Of a stretch of DNA of 64,000 bases, positions 36,454 to 48,233 are shown piece by piece (within the stretch, counting starts at the first letter, position 1; each line of letters opens with the position of its first letter). The translations under genes were made by a program, and so were the position numbers. Under the pieces are notes generated by a model. That model was not told where the DNA came from. It worked only from the letters and a program-made list of their open reading frames with translations, and ran no database searches. This DNA is from Ilex aquifolium (taxonomy: Eukaryota > Streptophyta > Magnoliopsida > Aquifoliales > Aquifoliaceae): contig OX637399.1 in assembly GCA_951799425.1 (NCBI GenBank), positions 35,809,701-35,873,700 on the forward strand, in the 5' to 3' direction.

Positions 36454-39400
36454 GTGGAGGGGAATGGCCAACTATACCAAACTTCCATCACAATTTCAAA
36501 CTTGTTAGAAGATGAATCACCAATTTTGATCTGAATATATTTGTTAGGGTTTCAAGTTCTCTTTGCAATGCCGTAAGTATTAGCTCAATCCGAGTTCGGG
36601 AGAAAGAGTTATGTCGGATATAATATTTCATTTTAAAGGAGGACTACTTATTACACAAAACTTGCGTTACAATAGAGTCCATGCTAGAGGATTTTTCATG
36701 ACTTTTGATGTGAATAAAATGGTTAGGGATTGAAGAATTCTTTACAATGCCGCAAGAATCATCTTAATCAGAGACCGGAGCAAAAAGTTATGTCAGAAAT
36801 ACTGAAGATTGGGAAATTACTTTTGTTTACCTTGTGGAGGGGAATGGCCAACTATACCAAACTTCCATCACAGTTTCGAACTTGTTAGAAGATGAATCAC
36901 CAATTTTGATCTCAATATATTGGTTAGGGTTTCAAGTTCTCTTTGCAATGCCGCAAGAATTAGCTCAATCCGAGTTCGGGAGAAAAAGTTATGTCGGATA
37001 TAATATTTCATTTTAAAGGAGGACTACTTATTACACAAAACTTGCGTTACAATAGAGCCCATGCTTGAGGTTTTTTCATGACTTTTGATGTGAATAAAAT
37101 GGTTAGGGATTGAAGAATTCTTTACAATGCCGCAAGAATCATCTTAATCAGAGACCGGAGCAAAAAGTTATGTCAGAAATACTGAAGATTGGGAAATTAC
37201 TTTTTTTTGCCTTGTGGAGGGGAATGGCCAACTATACCAAACTTCCATCACAGTTTCGAACTTGTTAGAAGATGAATCACCAATTTTGATCTCAATATAT
37301 TGGTTAGGGTTTCAAGTTCTCTTTGCAATGCCGCAAGAATTAGCTCAATCCGAGTTCGGGAGAAAAAGTTATGTCGGATATAATATTTCATTTTAAAGGA
37401 GGACTACTTATTACACAAAACTTGCGTTACAATAGAGCCCATGCTTGAGGTTTTTTCATGACTTTTGATGTGAATAAAATGGTTAGGGATTGAAGAATTC
37501 TTTACAATGCCGCAAGAATCATCTTAATCAGAGACCGGAGCAAAAAGTTATGTCAGAAATACTGAAGATTGGGAAATTACTTTTTTTTGCCTTGTGGAGG
37601 GGAATGGCCAACTATACCAAACTTCCATCACAATTTCGAACTTGTTAGAAGATGAATCACCAATTTTGATCTGAATGTATTTGTTAGGGTTTCAAGTTCT
37701 CTTTGCAATGCCGTAAGTATTAGCTCAATCTGAGTTCGGGAGAAAGAGTTATGTCGGATATAATATTTCATTTTAAAGGAGGACTACTTATTACACAAAA
37801 CTTGCGTTACAATAGAGTCCATGCTACAGGATTTTTCATGACTTTTGATGTGAATAAAATGGTTAGGGATTGAAGAATTCTTTACAATGCCGCAAGAATC
37901 ATCTTAATCAGAGACCGGAGCAAAAAGTTATGTCAGAAATACTGAAGATTGGGAAATTACTTTTTTTTGCCTTGTGGAGGGGAATGGCCAACTATACCAA
38001 ACTTCCATCACAATTTCAAACTTGTTAGAATATGAATCACCAATTTTGATCTCAATATATTGGTTAGGGTTTCAAGTTCTCTTTGCAATGCCGCAAGAAT
38101 TAGCTCAATCCGAGTTCGGGAGAAAAAGTTACGTCGGATATAATATTTCATTTTAAAGGAGGACTACTTATTACACAAAACTTGCGTTACAATAGAGCCC
38201 ATACTAGAGGTTTTTTCATGACTTTTGATGTGAATAAAATGGTTAGGGATTGAAGAATTCTTTACAATGCCGCAAGAATCATCTTAATCAGAGACCGGAG
38301 CAAAAAGTTATGTCAGAAATACTAAAGATTGGGAAATTACTTTTTTTTGCCTTGTGGAGGGAAATGGCCAACTATACCAAACTTCCATCACAATTTCGAA
38401 ATTGTTAGAAGATGAATCACCAATTTTGATCTCAAAATATTGGTTAGGATTTCAAGTTCTCTTTGCAATGCCGCAAGAATTAGCTCAATCCGAGTTCGGG
38501 AGAAAGAGTTATGTCGGATATAATATTTCATTTTAAAGGAGGACTACTTATTACACAAAACTTGCGTTACAATAGAGTCCATGCTAGAGGATTTTTCATG
38601 ACTTTTGATGTGAATAAAATGGTTAGGGATTGAAGAATTCTTTACAATGCCGCAAGAATCATCTTAATCAGAGACCGGAGCAAAAAGTTATGTCAGAAAT
38701 ACTGAAGATTGGGAAATTACTTTTTTTTGCCTTGTGGAGGGGAATGGCCAACTATACCAAACTTCCATCACAATTTCGAACTTGTTAGAAGATGAATCAC
38801 CAATTTTGATCTGAATATATTTGTTAGGGTTTCAAGTTCTCTTTGCAATGCCGTAAGTATTAGCTCAATCCGAGTTCGGGAGAAAGAGTTATGTCGGATA
38901 TAATATTTCATTTTAAAGGAGGACTACTTATTACACAAAACTTGCGTTACAATAGAGTCCATGCTAGAGGATTTTTAATGACTTTTGATGTGAATAAAAT
39001 GGTTAGGGATTGAAGAATTCTTTACAATGCCGCAAGAATCATCTTAATCAGAGACCGGAGCAAAAAGTTATGTCAGAAATACTAAAGATTGGGAAATTAC
39101 TTTTTTTTGCCTTGTGGAGGGAAATAGCCAACTATACCAAACTTCCATCACAATTTCGAAATTGTTAGAAGATGAATCACCAATTTTGATCTCAAAATAT
39201 TGGTTAGGATTTCAAGTTCTCTTTGCAATGCCGCAAGAATTAGCTCAATCCGAGTTCGGGAGAAAGAGTTATGTCGGATATAATATTTCATTTTAAAGGA
39301 GGACTACTTATTACACAAAACTTGCATTACAATAGAGCCCATGCTAGAGGTTTTTTCATGACTTTTGATGTGAATAAAATGGTTAGGGATTGAAGAATTC

Positions 39401-40633
39401 TTTACAATGCCGTAAGAATCATCTTAATCAGAGACCGGAGCAAAAAGTTATGTCAGAAATACTGAAGATTGGGAAATTACTTTTTTTTGCCTTGTGGAGG
39501 GGAATGGCCAACTATACCAAACTTCCATCACAGTTTCGAACTTGTTAGAAGATGAATCACCAATTTTGATCTCAATATATTGGTTAGGGTTTCAAGTTCT
39601 TTTTGCAATGCCGCAAGAATTAGCTCAATCCGAGTTCGGGAGAAAGAGTTATGTCGGATATAATATTTCATTTTAAAGGAGGACTACTTATTACACAAAA
39701 CTTGCGTTACAATAGAGTCCATGCTAGAGGTTTTTTCATGACTTTTGATGTGAATAAAATGGTTAGGGATTGAAGAATTCTTTACAATGCCGCAAGAATC
39801 ATCTTAATCAGAGACCGGAGCAAAAAGTTATGTCAAAAATACTGAAGATTGGGAAATTACTTTTTTTTGCCTTGTGGAGGGGAATGGCCAACTATACCAA
39901 ACTTCCATCACAATTTCGAACTTGTTAGAAGATGAATCACCAATTTTGATCTGAATATATTTGTTAGGGTTTCAAGTTCTCTTTGCAATGCCGTAAATAT
40001 TAGCTCAATCCGAGTTCGGGAGAAAGAGTTATGTCGGATATAATATTTCATTTTAAAGGAGGACTACTTATTACACAAAACTTGCGTTACAATAGAGTCC
40101 ATACTAGAGGATTTTTAATGACTTTTGATGTGAATAAAATGGTTAGGGATTGAAGAATTCTTTACAATGCCGCAAGAATCATCTTAATCAGAGACCGGAG
40201 CAAAAAGTTATGTCAGAAATACTGAAGATTGGGAAATTACTTTTTTTTGCCTTGTGGAGGGGAATGGCCAACTATACCAAACTTCCATCACAGTTTAGAA
40301 CTTGGTAGAAGATGAATCACCGATTTTGATCTCAATATATTGGTTAGGGTTTCAAGTTCTCTTTGCAATGCCGCAAGAATTAGCTCAATCCGAGTTCGGG
40401 AGAAAGAGTTATGTCGGATATAATATTTCATTTTAAAGGAGGACTACTTATTACACAAAACTTGCGTTACAATAGAGTCCATGCTAGAGGATTTTTAATG
40501 ACTTTTGAAGTGAATAAAATGGTTAGGGATTGAAGAATTCTTTACAATGCCGCAAGAATCATCTTAATCAGAGACCGGAGCAAAAAGTTATGTCAGAAAT
40601 ACTGAAGATTGGGAAATTACTTTTTTTTGCCTT
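36454..40633. repeat. Disrupted third relative of the domain III HOR, 11 monomers
   Basis: Order: B (with TTTCAAAC), A, A, B (GAATGTATTT), A', D, B, D, At, B, E. The GAATGTATTT-A'-D-At-B-E series of the preceding HOR is present, but a D-B pair has been added and two A monomers with ATGCTTGAGG stand in front. Private changes include TTTTGTTTACC in the T tract (36825), TCTGAG at 37731, GAATATGAATC at about 38030 and GAAATAGCC at about 39126. Confidence 0.8.
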
Positions 40634-41773
40634 GTGGAGGGGAATGGCCAACTATACCAAACTTCCATCCCAATTTCGAACTTGTTAGAAGATGAATCAC
40701 CAATTTTGATCTGAATATATTTGTTAGGGTTTCAAGTTCTCTTTGCAATGCCGTAAGTATTAGCACAATCCGAGTTCGGGAGAAAGAGTTATGTCGGATA
40801 TAATATTTCATTTTAAAGGAGGACTACTTATTACACAAAACTTGCGTTACAATAGAGTCCATGCTAGAGGATTTTTCATGACTTTTGATGTGAATAAAAT
40901 GGTTAGGGATTGAAGAATTCTTTACAATGCCGCAAGAATCATCTTAATCAGAGACCGGAGCAAAAAGTTATGTCAGAAATACTGAAGATTGGGAAATTAC
41001 TTTTTTTTGCCTTGTGGAGGGGAATGGCCAACTATACCAAACTTCCATCACAGTTTCGAACTTGTTAGAAGATGAATCACCAATTTTGATCTCAATATAT
41101 TGGTTAGGGTTTCAAGTTCTCTTTGCAATGCCGCAAGAATTAGCTCAATCCGAGTTCGGGAGAAAAAATTATGTCGGATATAATATTTCATTTTAAAGGA
41201 GGACTACTTATTACACAAAACTTGCGTTACAATAGAGCCCATGCTTGAGGTTTTTTCATGACTTTTGATGTGAATAAAATGGTTAGGGATTGAAGAATTC
41301 TTTACAATGCCGCAAGAATCATCTTAATCAGAGACCGGAGCAAAAAGTTATGTCAGAAATACTGAAGATTGGGAAATTACTTTTTTTTGCCTTGTGGAGG
41401 GGAATGGCCAACTATACCAAACTTCCATCACAGTTTCGAACTTGTTAGAAGATGAATCACCAATTTTGATCTCAATATATTGGTTAGGGTTTCAAGTTCT
41501 CTTTGCAATGCCGCAAGAATTAGCTCAATCCGAGTTCGGGAGAAAGAGTTATGTCGGATATAATATTTCATTTTAAAGGAGGACTACTTATTACACAAAA
41601 CTTGCGTTACAATAGAGTCCATGCTAGAGGATTTTTAATGACTTTTGAAGTGAATAAAATGGTTAGGGATTGAAGAATTCTTTACAATGCCGCAAGAATC
41701 ATCTTAATCAGAGACCGGAGCAAAAAGTTATGTCAGAAATACTGAAGATTGGGAAATTACTTTTTTTTGCCTT
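40634..41773. repeat. 3-monomer duplication copy 1 (B-A-A), 1140 bp
   Basis: The B carries CATCCCAATTTCG and TAGCACAATC, both private to this pair of copies. The middle A has GAGAAAAAATT and ATGCTTGAGG. The third ends with TTTTTAATGACTTTTGAAGTG. That last marker also ends the preceding E monomer, so the duplicated unit probably began late in it. Confidence 0.9.
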
Positions 41774-42913
41774 GTGGAGGGGAATGGCCAACTATACCAA
41801 ACTTCCATCCCAATTTCGAACTTGTTAGAAGATGAATCACCAATTTTGATCTGAATATATTTGTTAGGGTTTCAAGTTCTCTTTGCAATGCCGTAAGTAT
41901 TAGCACAATCCGAGTTCGGGAGAAAGAGTTATGTCGGATATAATATTTCATTTTAAAGGAGGACTACTTATTACACAAAACTTGCGTTACAATAGAGTCC
42001 ATGCTAGAGGATTTTTCATGACTTTTGATGTGAATAAAATGGTTAGGGATTGAAGAATTCTTTACAATGCCGCAAGAATCATCTTAATCAGAGACCGGAG
42101 CAAAAAGTTATGTCAGAAATACTGAAGATTGGGAAATTACTTTTTTTTGCCTTGTGGAGGGGAATGGCCAACTATACCAAACTTCCATCACAGTTTCGAA
42201 CTTGTTAGAAGATGAATCACCAATTTTGATCTCAATATATTGGTTAGGGTTTCAAGTTCTCTTTGCAATGCCGCAAGAATTAGCTCAATCCGAGTTCGGG
42301 AGAAAAAATTATGTCGGATATAATATTTCATTTTAAAGGAGGACTACTTATTACACAAAACTTGCGTTACAATAGAGCCCATGCTTGAGGTTTTTTCATG
42401 ACTTTTGATGTGAATAAAATGGTTAGGGATTGAAGAATTCTTTACAATGCCGCAAGAATCATCTTAATCAGAGACCGGAGCAAAAAGTTATGTCAGAAAT
42501 ACTGAAGATTGGGAAATTACTTTTTTTTGCCTTGTGGAGGGGAATGGCCAACTATACCAAACTTCCATCACAGTTTCGAACTTGTTAGAAGATGAATCAC
42601 CAATTTTGATCTCAATATATTGGTTAGGGTTTCAAGTTCTCTTTGCAATGCCGCAAGAATTAGCTCAATCCGAGTTCGAGAGAAAGAGTTATGTCGGATA
42701 TAATATTTCATTTTAAAGGAGGACTACTTATTACACAAAACTTGCGTTACAATAGAGTCCATGCTAGATGATTTTTCATGACTTTTGATGTGAATAAAAT
42801 GGTTAGGGATTGAAGAATTCTTTACAATGCCGCAAGAATCATCTTAATCAGAGACCGGAGCAAAAAGTTATGTCAGAAATACTGAAGATTGGGAAATTAC
42901 TTTTTTTTGCCTT
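41774..42913. repeat. 3-monomer duplication copy 2 (B-A-A), 1140 bp
   Basis: Exact relative of 40634-41773, with the same CATCCCAATTTCG and TAGCACAATC changes. The last monomer differs: GTTCGAGAG at about 42679 (loss of a G in a CGG context) and ATGCTAGATG at about 42769. The AATGAC and GAAGTG markers are absent, which places the right breakpoint inside this monomer. Confidence 0.9.
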
Positions 42914-43293
42914 GTGGAGGGGAATGGCCAACTATACCACACTTCCATCACAATTTCAAACTTGTTAGAAGATGAATCACCAATTTTGATCTCAATATAT
43001 TGGTTAGGGTTTCAAGTTCTCTTTGCAATGCCGCAAGAATTAGCTCAATCCGAGTTCGGGAGAAAAAGTTACGTCGGATATAATATTTCATTTTAAAGGA
43101 GGACTACTTATTACACAAAACTTGCGTTACAATAGAGCCCATGCTAGAGGTTTTTTCATGACTTTTGATGTGAATAAAATGGTTAGGGATTGAAGAATTC
43201 TTTACAATGCCGCAAGAATCATCTTAATCAGAGACCGGAGCAAAAAGTTATGTCAGAAATACTAAAGATTGGGAAATTACTTTTTTTTGCCTT
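42914..43293. repeat. Single A' monomer at the domain III/IV junction
   Basis: An A' copy with TTTCAAAC and TACGTCGG and a private ACTATACCACAC at about 42940. It is followed by a D monomer, as in the domain III HOR, so the domain IV block begins at an A'-D junction. Confidence 0.85.
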
Positions 43294-45573
43294 GTGGAGG
43301 GAAATGGCCAACTATACCAAACTTCCATCACAATTTCGAAATTGTTAGAAGATGAATCACCAATTTTGATCTCAAAATATTGGTTAGGATTTCAAGTTCT
43401 CTTTGCAATGCCGCAAGAATTAGCTCAATCCGAGTTCGGGAGAAAGAGTTATGTCGGATATAATATTTCATTTTAAAGGAGGACTACTTATTACACAAAA
43501 CTTGCATTACAATAGAGCCCATGCTAGAGATTTTTTCATGACTTTTGATGTGAATAAAATGGTTAGGGATTGAAGAATTCTTTACAATGCCGTAAGAATC
43601 ATCTTAATCAGAGACCGAAGCAAAAAGTTATGTCAGAAATACTGAAGATTGGGAAATTATTTTTTTTTGCCTTGTGGAGGGGAATGGCCAACTATACCAA
43701 ACTTCCATCACAGTTTCGAACTTGTTAGAAGATGAATCACCAATTTTGATCTCAATATATTGGTTAGGGTTTCAAGTTCTGTTTGCAATGCCGCAAGAAT
43801 TAGCTCAATCCGAGTTCGGGAGAAAGAGTTATGTCGGATATAATATTTCATTTTAAAGGAGGACTACTTATTACACAAAACTTGCGTTACAATAGAGTCC
43901 ATGCTAGAGGATTTTTCATGACTTTTGATGTGAATAAAATGGTTAGGGATTGAAGAATTCTTTACAATGCCGCAAGAATCATCTTAATCAGAGACCGGAG
44001 CAAAAAGTTATGTCAGAAATACTGAAGATTGGGAAATTACTTTTTTTTACCTTGTGGCGGGGAATGGCCAACTATACCAAACTTCCATCACAGTTTCGAA
44101 CTTGTTAGAAGATGAATCACCAATTTTGATCTCAATATATTGGTTAGGGTTTCAAGTTCTCTTTGCAATGCCGCAAGAATTAGCTCAATCCGAGTTCGGG
44201 AGAAAAAGTTATGTCGGATATAATATTTCATTTTAAAGGAGGACTACTTATTACACAAAACTTGCGTTACAATAGAGCCCATGCTAGAGGTTTTTTCATG
44301 ACTTTTGATGTGAATAAAATGGTTAGGGATTGAAGAATTCTTTACAATGCCGCAAGAATCATCTTAATCAGAGACCGGAGCAAAAAGTTATGTCAGAAAT
44401 ACTGAAGATTGGGAAATTACTTTTTTTTGCCTTGTGGAGGGGAATGGCCAACTATACCAAACTTCCATCACAGTTTCGAACTTGTTAGAAGATGAATCAC
44501 CAATTTTGATCTCAATATATTGGTTAGGGTTTCAAGTTCTCTTTGCAATGCCGCAAGAATTAGCTCAATCCGAGTTCGGGAGAAAGAGTTATGTCGGATA
44601 TAATATTTCATTTTAAAGGAGGACTACTTATTACACAAAACTTGCGTTACAATAGAGTCCATGCTAGAGGTTTTTTCATGACTTTTGATGTGAATAAAAT
44701 GGTTAGGGATTGAAGAATTCTTTACAATGCCGCAAGAATCATCTTAATCAGAGACCGGAGCAAAAAGTTATGTCAGAAATACTGAAGATTGGGAAATTAC
44801 TTTTTTTTGCCTTGTGGAGGGGAATGGCCAACTATACCAAACTTCCATCACAATTTCGAACTTGTTAGAAGATGAATCACCAATTTTGATCTGAATATAT
44901 TTGTTAGGGTTTCAAGTTCTCTTTGCAATGCCGTAAGTATTAGCTCAATCCGAGTTCGGGAGAAAGAGTTATGTCGGATATAATATTTCATTTTAAAGGA
45001 GGACTACTTATTACACAAAACTTGCGTTACAATAGAGTCCATGCTAGAGGATTTTTCATGACTTTTGATGTGAATAAAATGGTTAGGGATTGAAGAATTC
45101 TTTACAATGCCGCAAGAATCATCTTAATCAGAGACCGGAGCAAAAAATTATGTCAGAAATACTGAAGATTGGGAAATTACTTTTTTTTGCCTTGTGGAGG
45201 GGAATGGCCAACTATACCAAACTTCCATCAAGGTTTCGAACTTGTTAGAAGATGAATCACCAATTTTGATCTCAATATATTGGTTAGTGATTCAAGTTCT
45301 CTTTGCAATGCCGCAAGAATTAGCTCAATCCGAGTTCGGGAGAAAGAGTTATGTCGGATATAATATTTCATTTTAAAGGAGGACTACTTATTACACAAAA
45401 CTTGCATTACAATAGAGCCCATGCTAGAGGTTTTTTCATGACTTTTGATGTGAATAAAATGGTTAGGGATTGAAGAATTCTTTACAATGCCGCAAGAATC
45501 ATCTTAATCAGAGACCGGAGCAAAAAGTTATGTCAGAAATACTAAAGATTGGGAAATTACTTTTTTTTGCCTT
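43294..45573. repeat. 6-monomer HOR copy 1 (D-A-AM-A-B-C), 2280 bp
   Basis: D at 43294 has ATGCTAGAGATTTT, a GACCGAAG change that removes CCGG (43618) and AATTATTTT before the T tract. The next A has TTCTGTTTGC (G108). AM, A, B and C follow. C ends with GCATTAC and CTAAAGATT, markers normally in the monomer beside D. Confidence 0.88.
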
Positions 45574-47853
45574 GTGGAGGGAAATGGCCAACTATACCAA
45601 ACTTCCATCACAATTTCGAAATTGTTAGAAGATGAATCACCAATTTTGATCTCAATATATTGGTTAGTGATTCAAGTTCTCTTTGCAATGCCGCAAGAAT
45701 TAGCTCAATCCGAGTTCGGGAGAAAGAGTTATGTCGGATATAATATTTCATTTTAAAGGAGGACTACTTATTACACAAAACTTGCATTACAATAGAGCCC
45801 ATGCTAGAGATTTTTTCATGACTTTTGATGTGAATAAAATGGTTAGGGATTGAAGAATTCTTTACAATGCCGTAAGAATCATCTTAATCAGAGACCGAAG
45901 CAAAAAGTTATGTCAGAAATACTGAAGATTGGGAAATTATTTTTTTTTGCCTTGTGGAGGGGAATGGCCAACTATACCAAACTTCCATCACAGTTTCGAA
46001 CTTGTTAGAAGATGAATCACCAATTTTGATCTCAATATATTGGTTAGGGTTTCAAGTTCTGTTTGCAATGCCGCAAGAATTAGCTCAATCCGAGTTCGGG
46101 AGAAAGAGTTATGTCGGATATAATATTTCATTTTAAAGGAGGACTACTTATTACACAAAACTTGCGTTACAATAGAGTCCATGCTAGAGGATTTTTCATG
46201 ACTTTTGATGTGAATAAAATGGTTAGGGATTGAAGAATTCTTTACAATGCCGCAAGAATCATCTTAATCAGAGACCGGAGCAAAAAGTTATGTCAGAAAT
46301 ACTGAAGATTGGGAAATTACTTTTTTTTACCTTGTGGCGGGGAATGGCCAACTATACCAAACTTCCATCACAGTTTCGAACTTGTTAGAAGATGAATCAC
46401 CAATTTTGATCTCAATATATTGGTTAGGGTTTCAAGTTCTCTTTGCAATGCCGCAAGAATTAGCTCAATCCGAGTTCGGGAGAAAAAGTTATGTCGGATA
46501 TAATATTTCATTTTAAAGGAGGACTACTTATTACACAAAACTTGCGTTACAATAGAGCCCATGCTAGAGGTTTTTTCATGACTTTTGATGTGAATAAAAT
46601 GGTTAGGGATTGAAGAATTCTTTACAATGCCGCAAGAATCATCTTAATCAGAGACCGGAGCAAAAAGTTATGTCAGAAATACTGAAGATTGGGAAATTAC
46701 TTTTTTTTGCCTTGTGGAGGGGAATGGCCAACTATACCAAACTTCCATCACAGTTTCGAACTTGTTAGAAGATGAATCACCAATTTTGATCTCAATATAT
46801 TGGTTAGGGTTTCAAGTTCTCTTTGCAATGCCGCAAGAATTAGCTCAATCCGAGTTCGGGAGAAAGAGTTATGTCGGATATAATATTTCATTTTAAAGGA
46901 GGACTACTTATTACACAAAACTTGCGTTACAATAGAGTCCATGCTAGAGGTTTTTTCATGACTTTTGATGTGAATAAAATGGTTAGGGATTGAAGAATTC
47001 TTTACAATGCCGCAAGAATCATCTTAATCAGAGACCGGAGCAAAAAGTTATGTCAGAAATACTGAAGATTGGGAAATTACTTTTTTTTGCCTTGTGGAGG
47101 GGAATGGCCAACTATACCAAACTTCCATCACAATTTCGAACTTGTTAGAAGATGAATCACCAATTTTGATCTGAATATATTTGTTAGGGTTTCAAGTTCT
47201 CTTTGCAATGCCGTAAGTATTAGCTCAATCCGAGTTCGGGAGAAAGAGTTATGTCGGATATAATATTTCATTTTAAAGGAGGACTACTTATTACACAAAA
47301 CTTGCGTTACAATAGAGTCCATGCTAGAGGATTTTTCATGACTTTTGATGTGAATAAAATGGTTAGGGATTGAAGAATTCTTTACAATGCCGCAAGAATC
47401 ATCTTAATCAGAGACCGGAGCAAAAAATTATGTCAGAAATACTGAAGATTGGGAAATTACTTTTTTTTGCCTTGTGGAGGGGAATGGCCAACTATACCAA
47501 ACTTCCATCAAGGTTTCGAACTTGTTAGAAGATGAATCACCAATTTTGATCTCAATATATTGGTTAGTGATTCAAGTTCTCTTTGCAATGCCGCAAGAAT
47601 TAGCTCAATCCGAGTTCGGGAGAAAGAGTTATGTCGGATATAATATTTCATTTTAAAGGAGGACTACTTATTACACAAAACTTGCATTACAATAGAGCCC
47701 ATGCTAGAGGTTTTTTCATGACTTTTGATGTGAATAAAATGGTTAGGGATTGAAGAATTCTTTACAATGCCGTAAGAATCATCTTAATCAGAGACCGGAG
47801 CAAAAAGTTATGTCAGAAATACTGAAGATTGGGAAATTATTTTTTTTTGCCTT
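45574..47853. repeat. 6-monomer HOR copy 2 (D/C hybrid-A-AM-A-B-C), 2280 bp
   Basis: Repeats 43294-45573 with the same GAGATTTT, GACCGAAG (45898) and TTCTGTTTGC markers. The first monomer is a hybrid: it starts as D (GAAATGG, AAATTG) but continues as C (CTCAATATATTGG, TTAGTGATTC) before returning to D-type changes in its second half. This is a visible crossover or conversion tract within one 380-bp unit. Confidence 0.88.
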
Positions 47854-48233
47854 GTGGAGGGGAATGGCCAACTATACCAAACTTCCATCACAGTTTCGAA
47901 CTTGTTAGAAGATGAATCACCAATTTTGATCTCAATATATTGGTTAGGGTTTCAAGTTCTTTTTGCAATGCCGCAAGAATTAGCTCAATCCGAGTTCGGG
48001 AGAAAGAGTTATGTCGGATATAATATTTCATTTTAAAGGAGGACTACTTATTACACAAAACTTGCGTTACAATAGAGTCCATGCTAGAGGATTTTTCATG
48101 ACTTTTGATGTGAATAAAATGGTTAGGGATTGAAGAATTCTTTACAATGCCGCAAGAATCATCTTAATCAGAGACCGGAGCAAAAAGTTATGTCAGAAAT
48201 ACTGAAGATTGGGAAATTACTTTTTTTTACCTT
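47854..48233. repeat. Single At monomer before the 8-monomer HORs of domain IV
   Basis: An At copy (T108, G153) with A238 and A376, following a C monomer. It closes an AM-A-B-C-At set begun at 46334. Its second half matches the monomer that precedes AM elsewhere, so it is probably a hybrid of At and the pre-AM B monomer. Confidence 0.75.
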
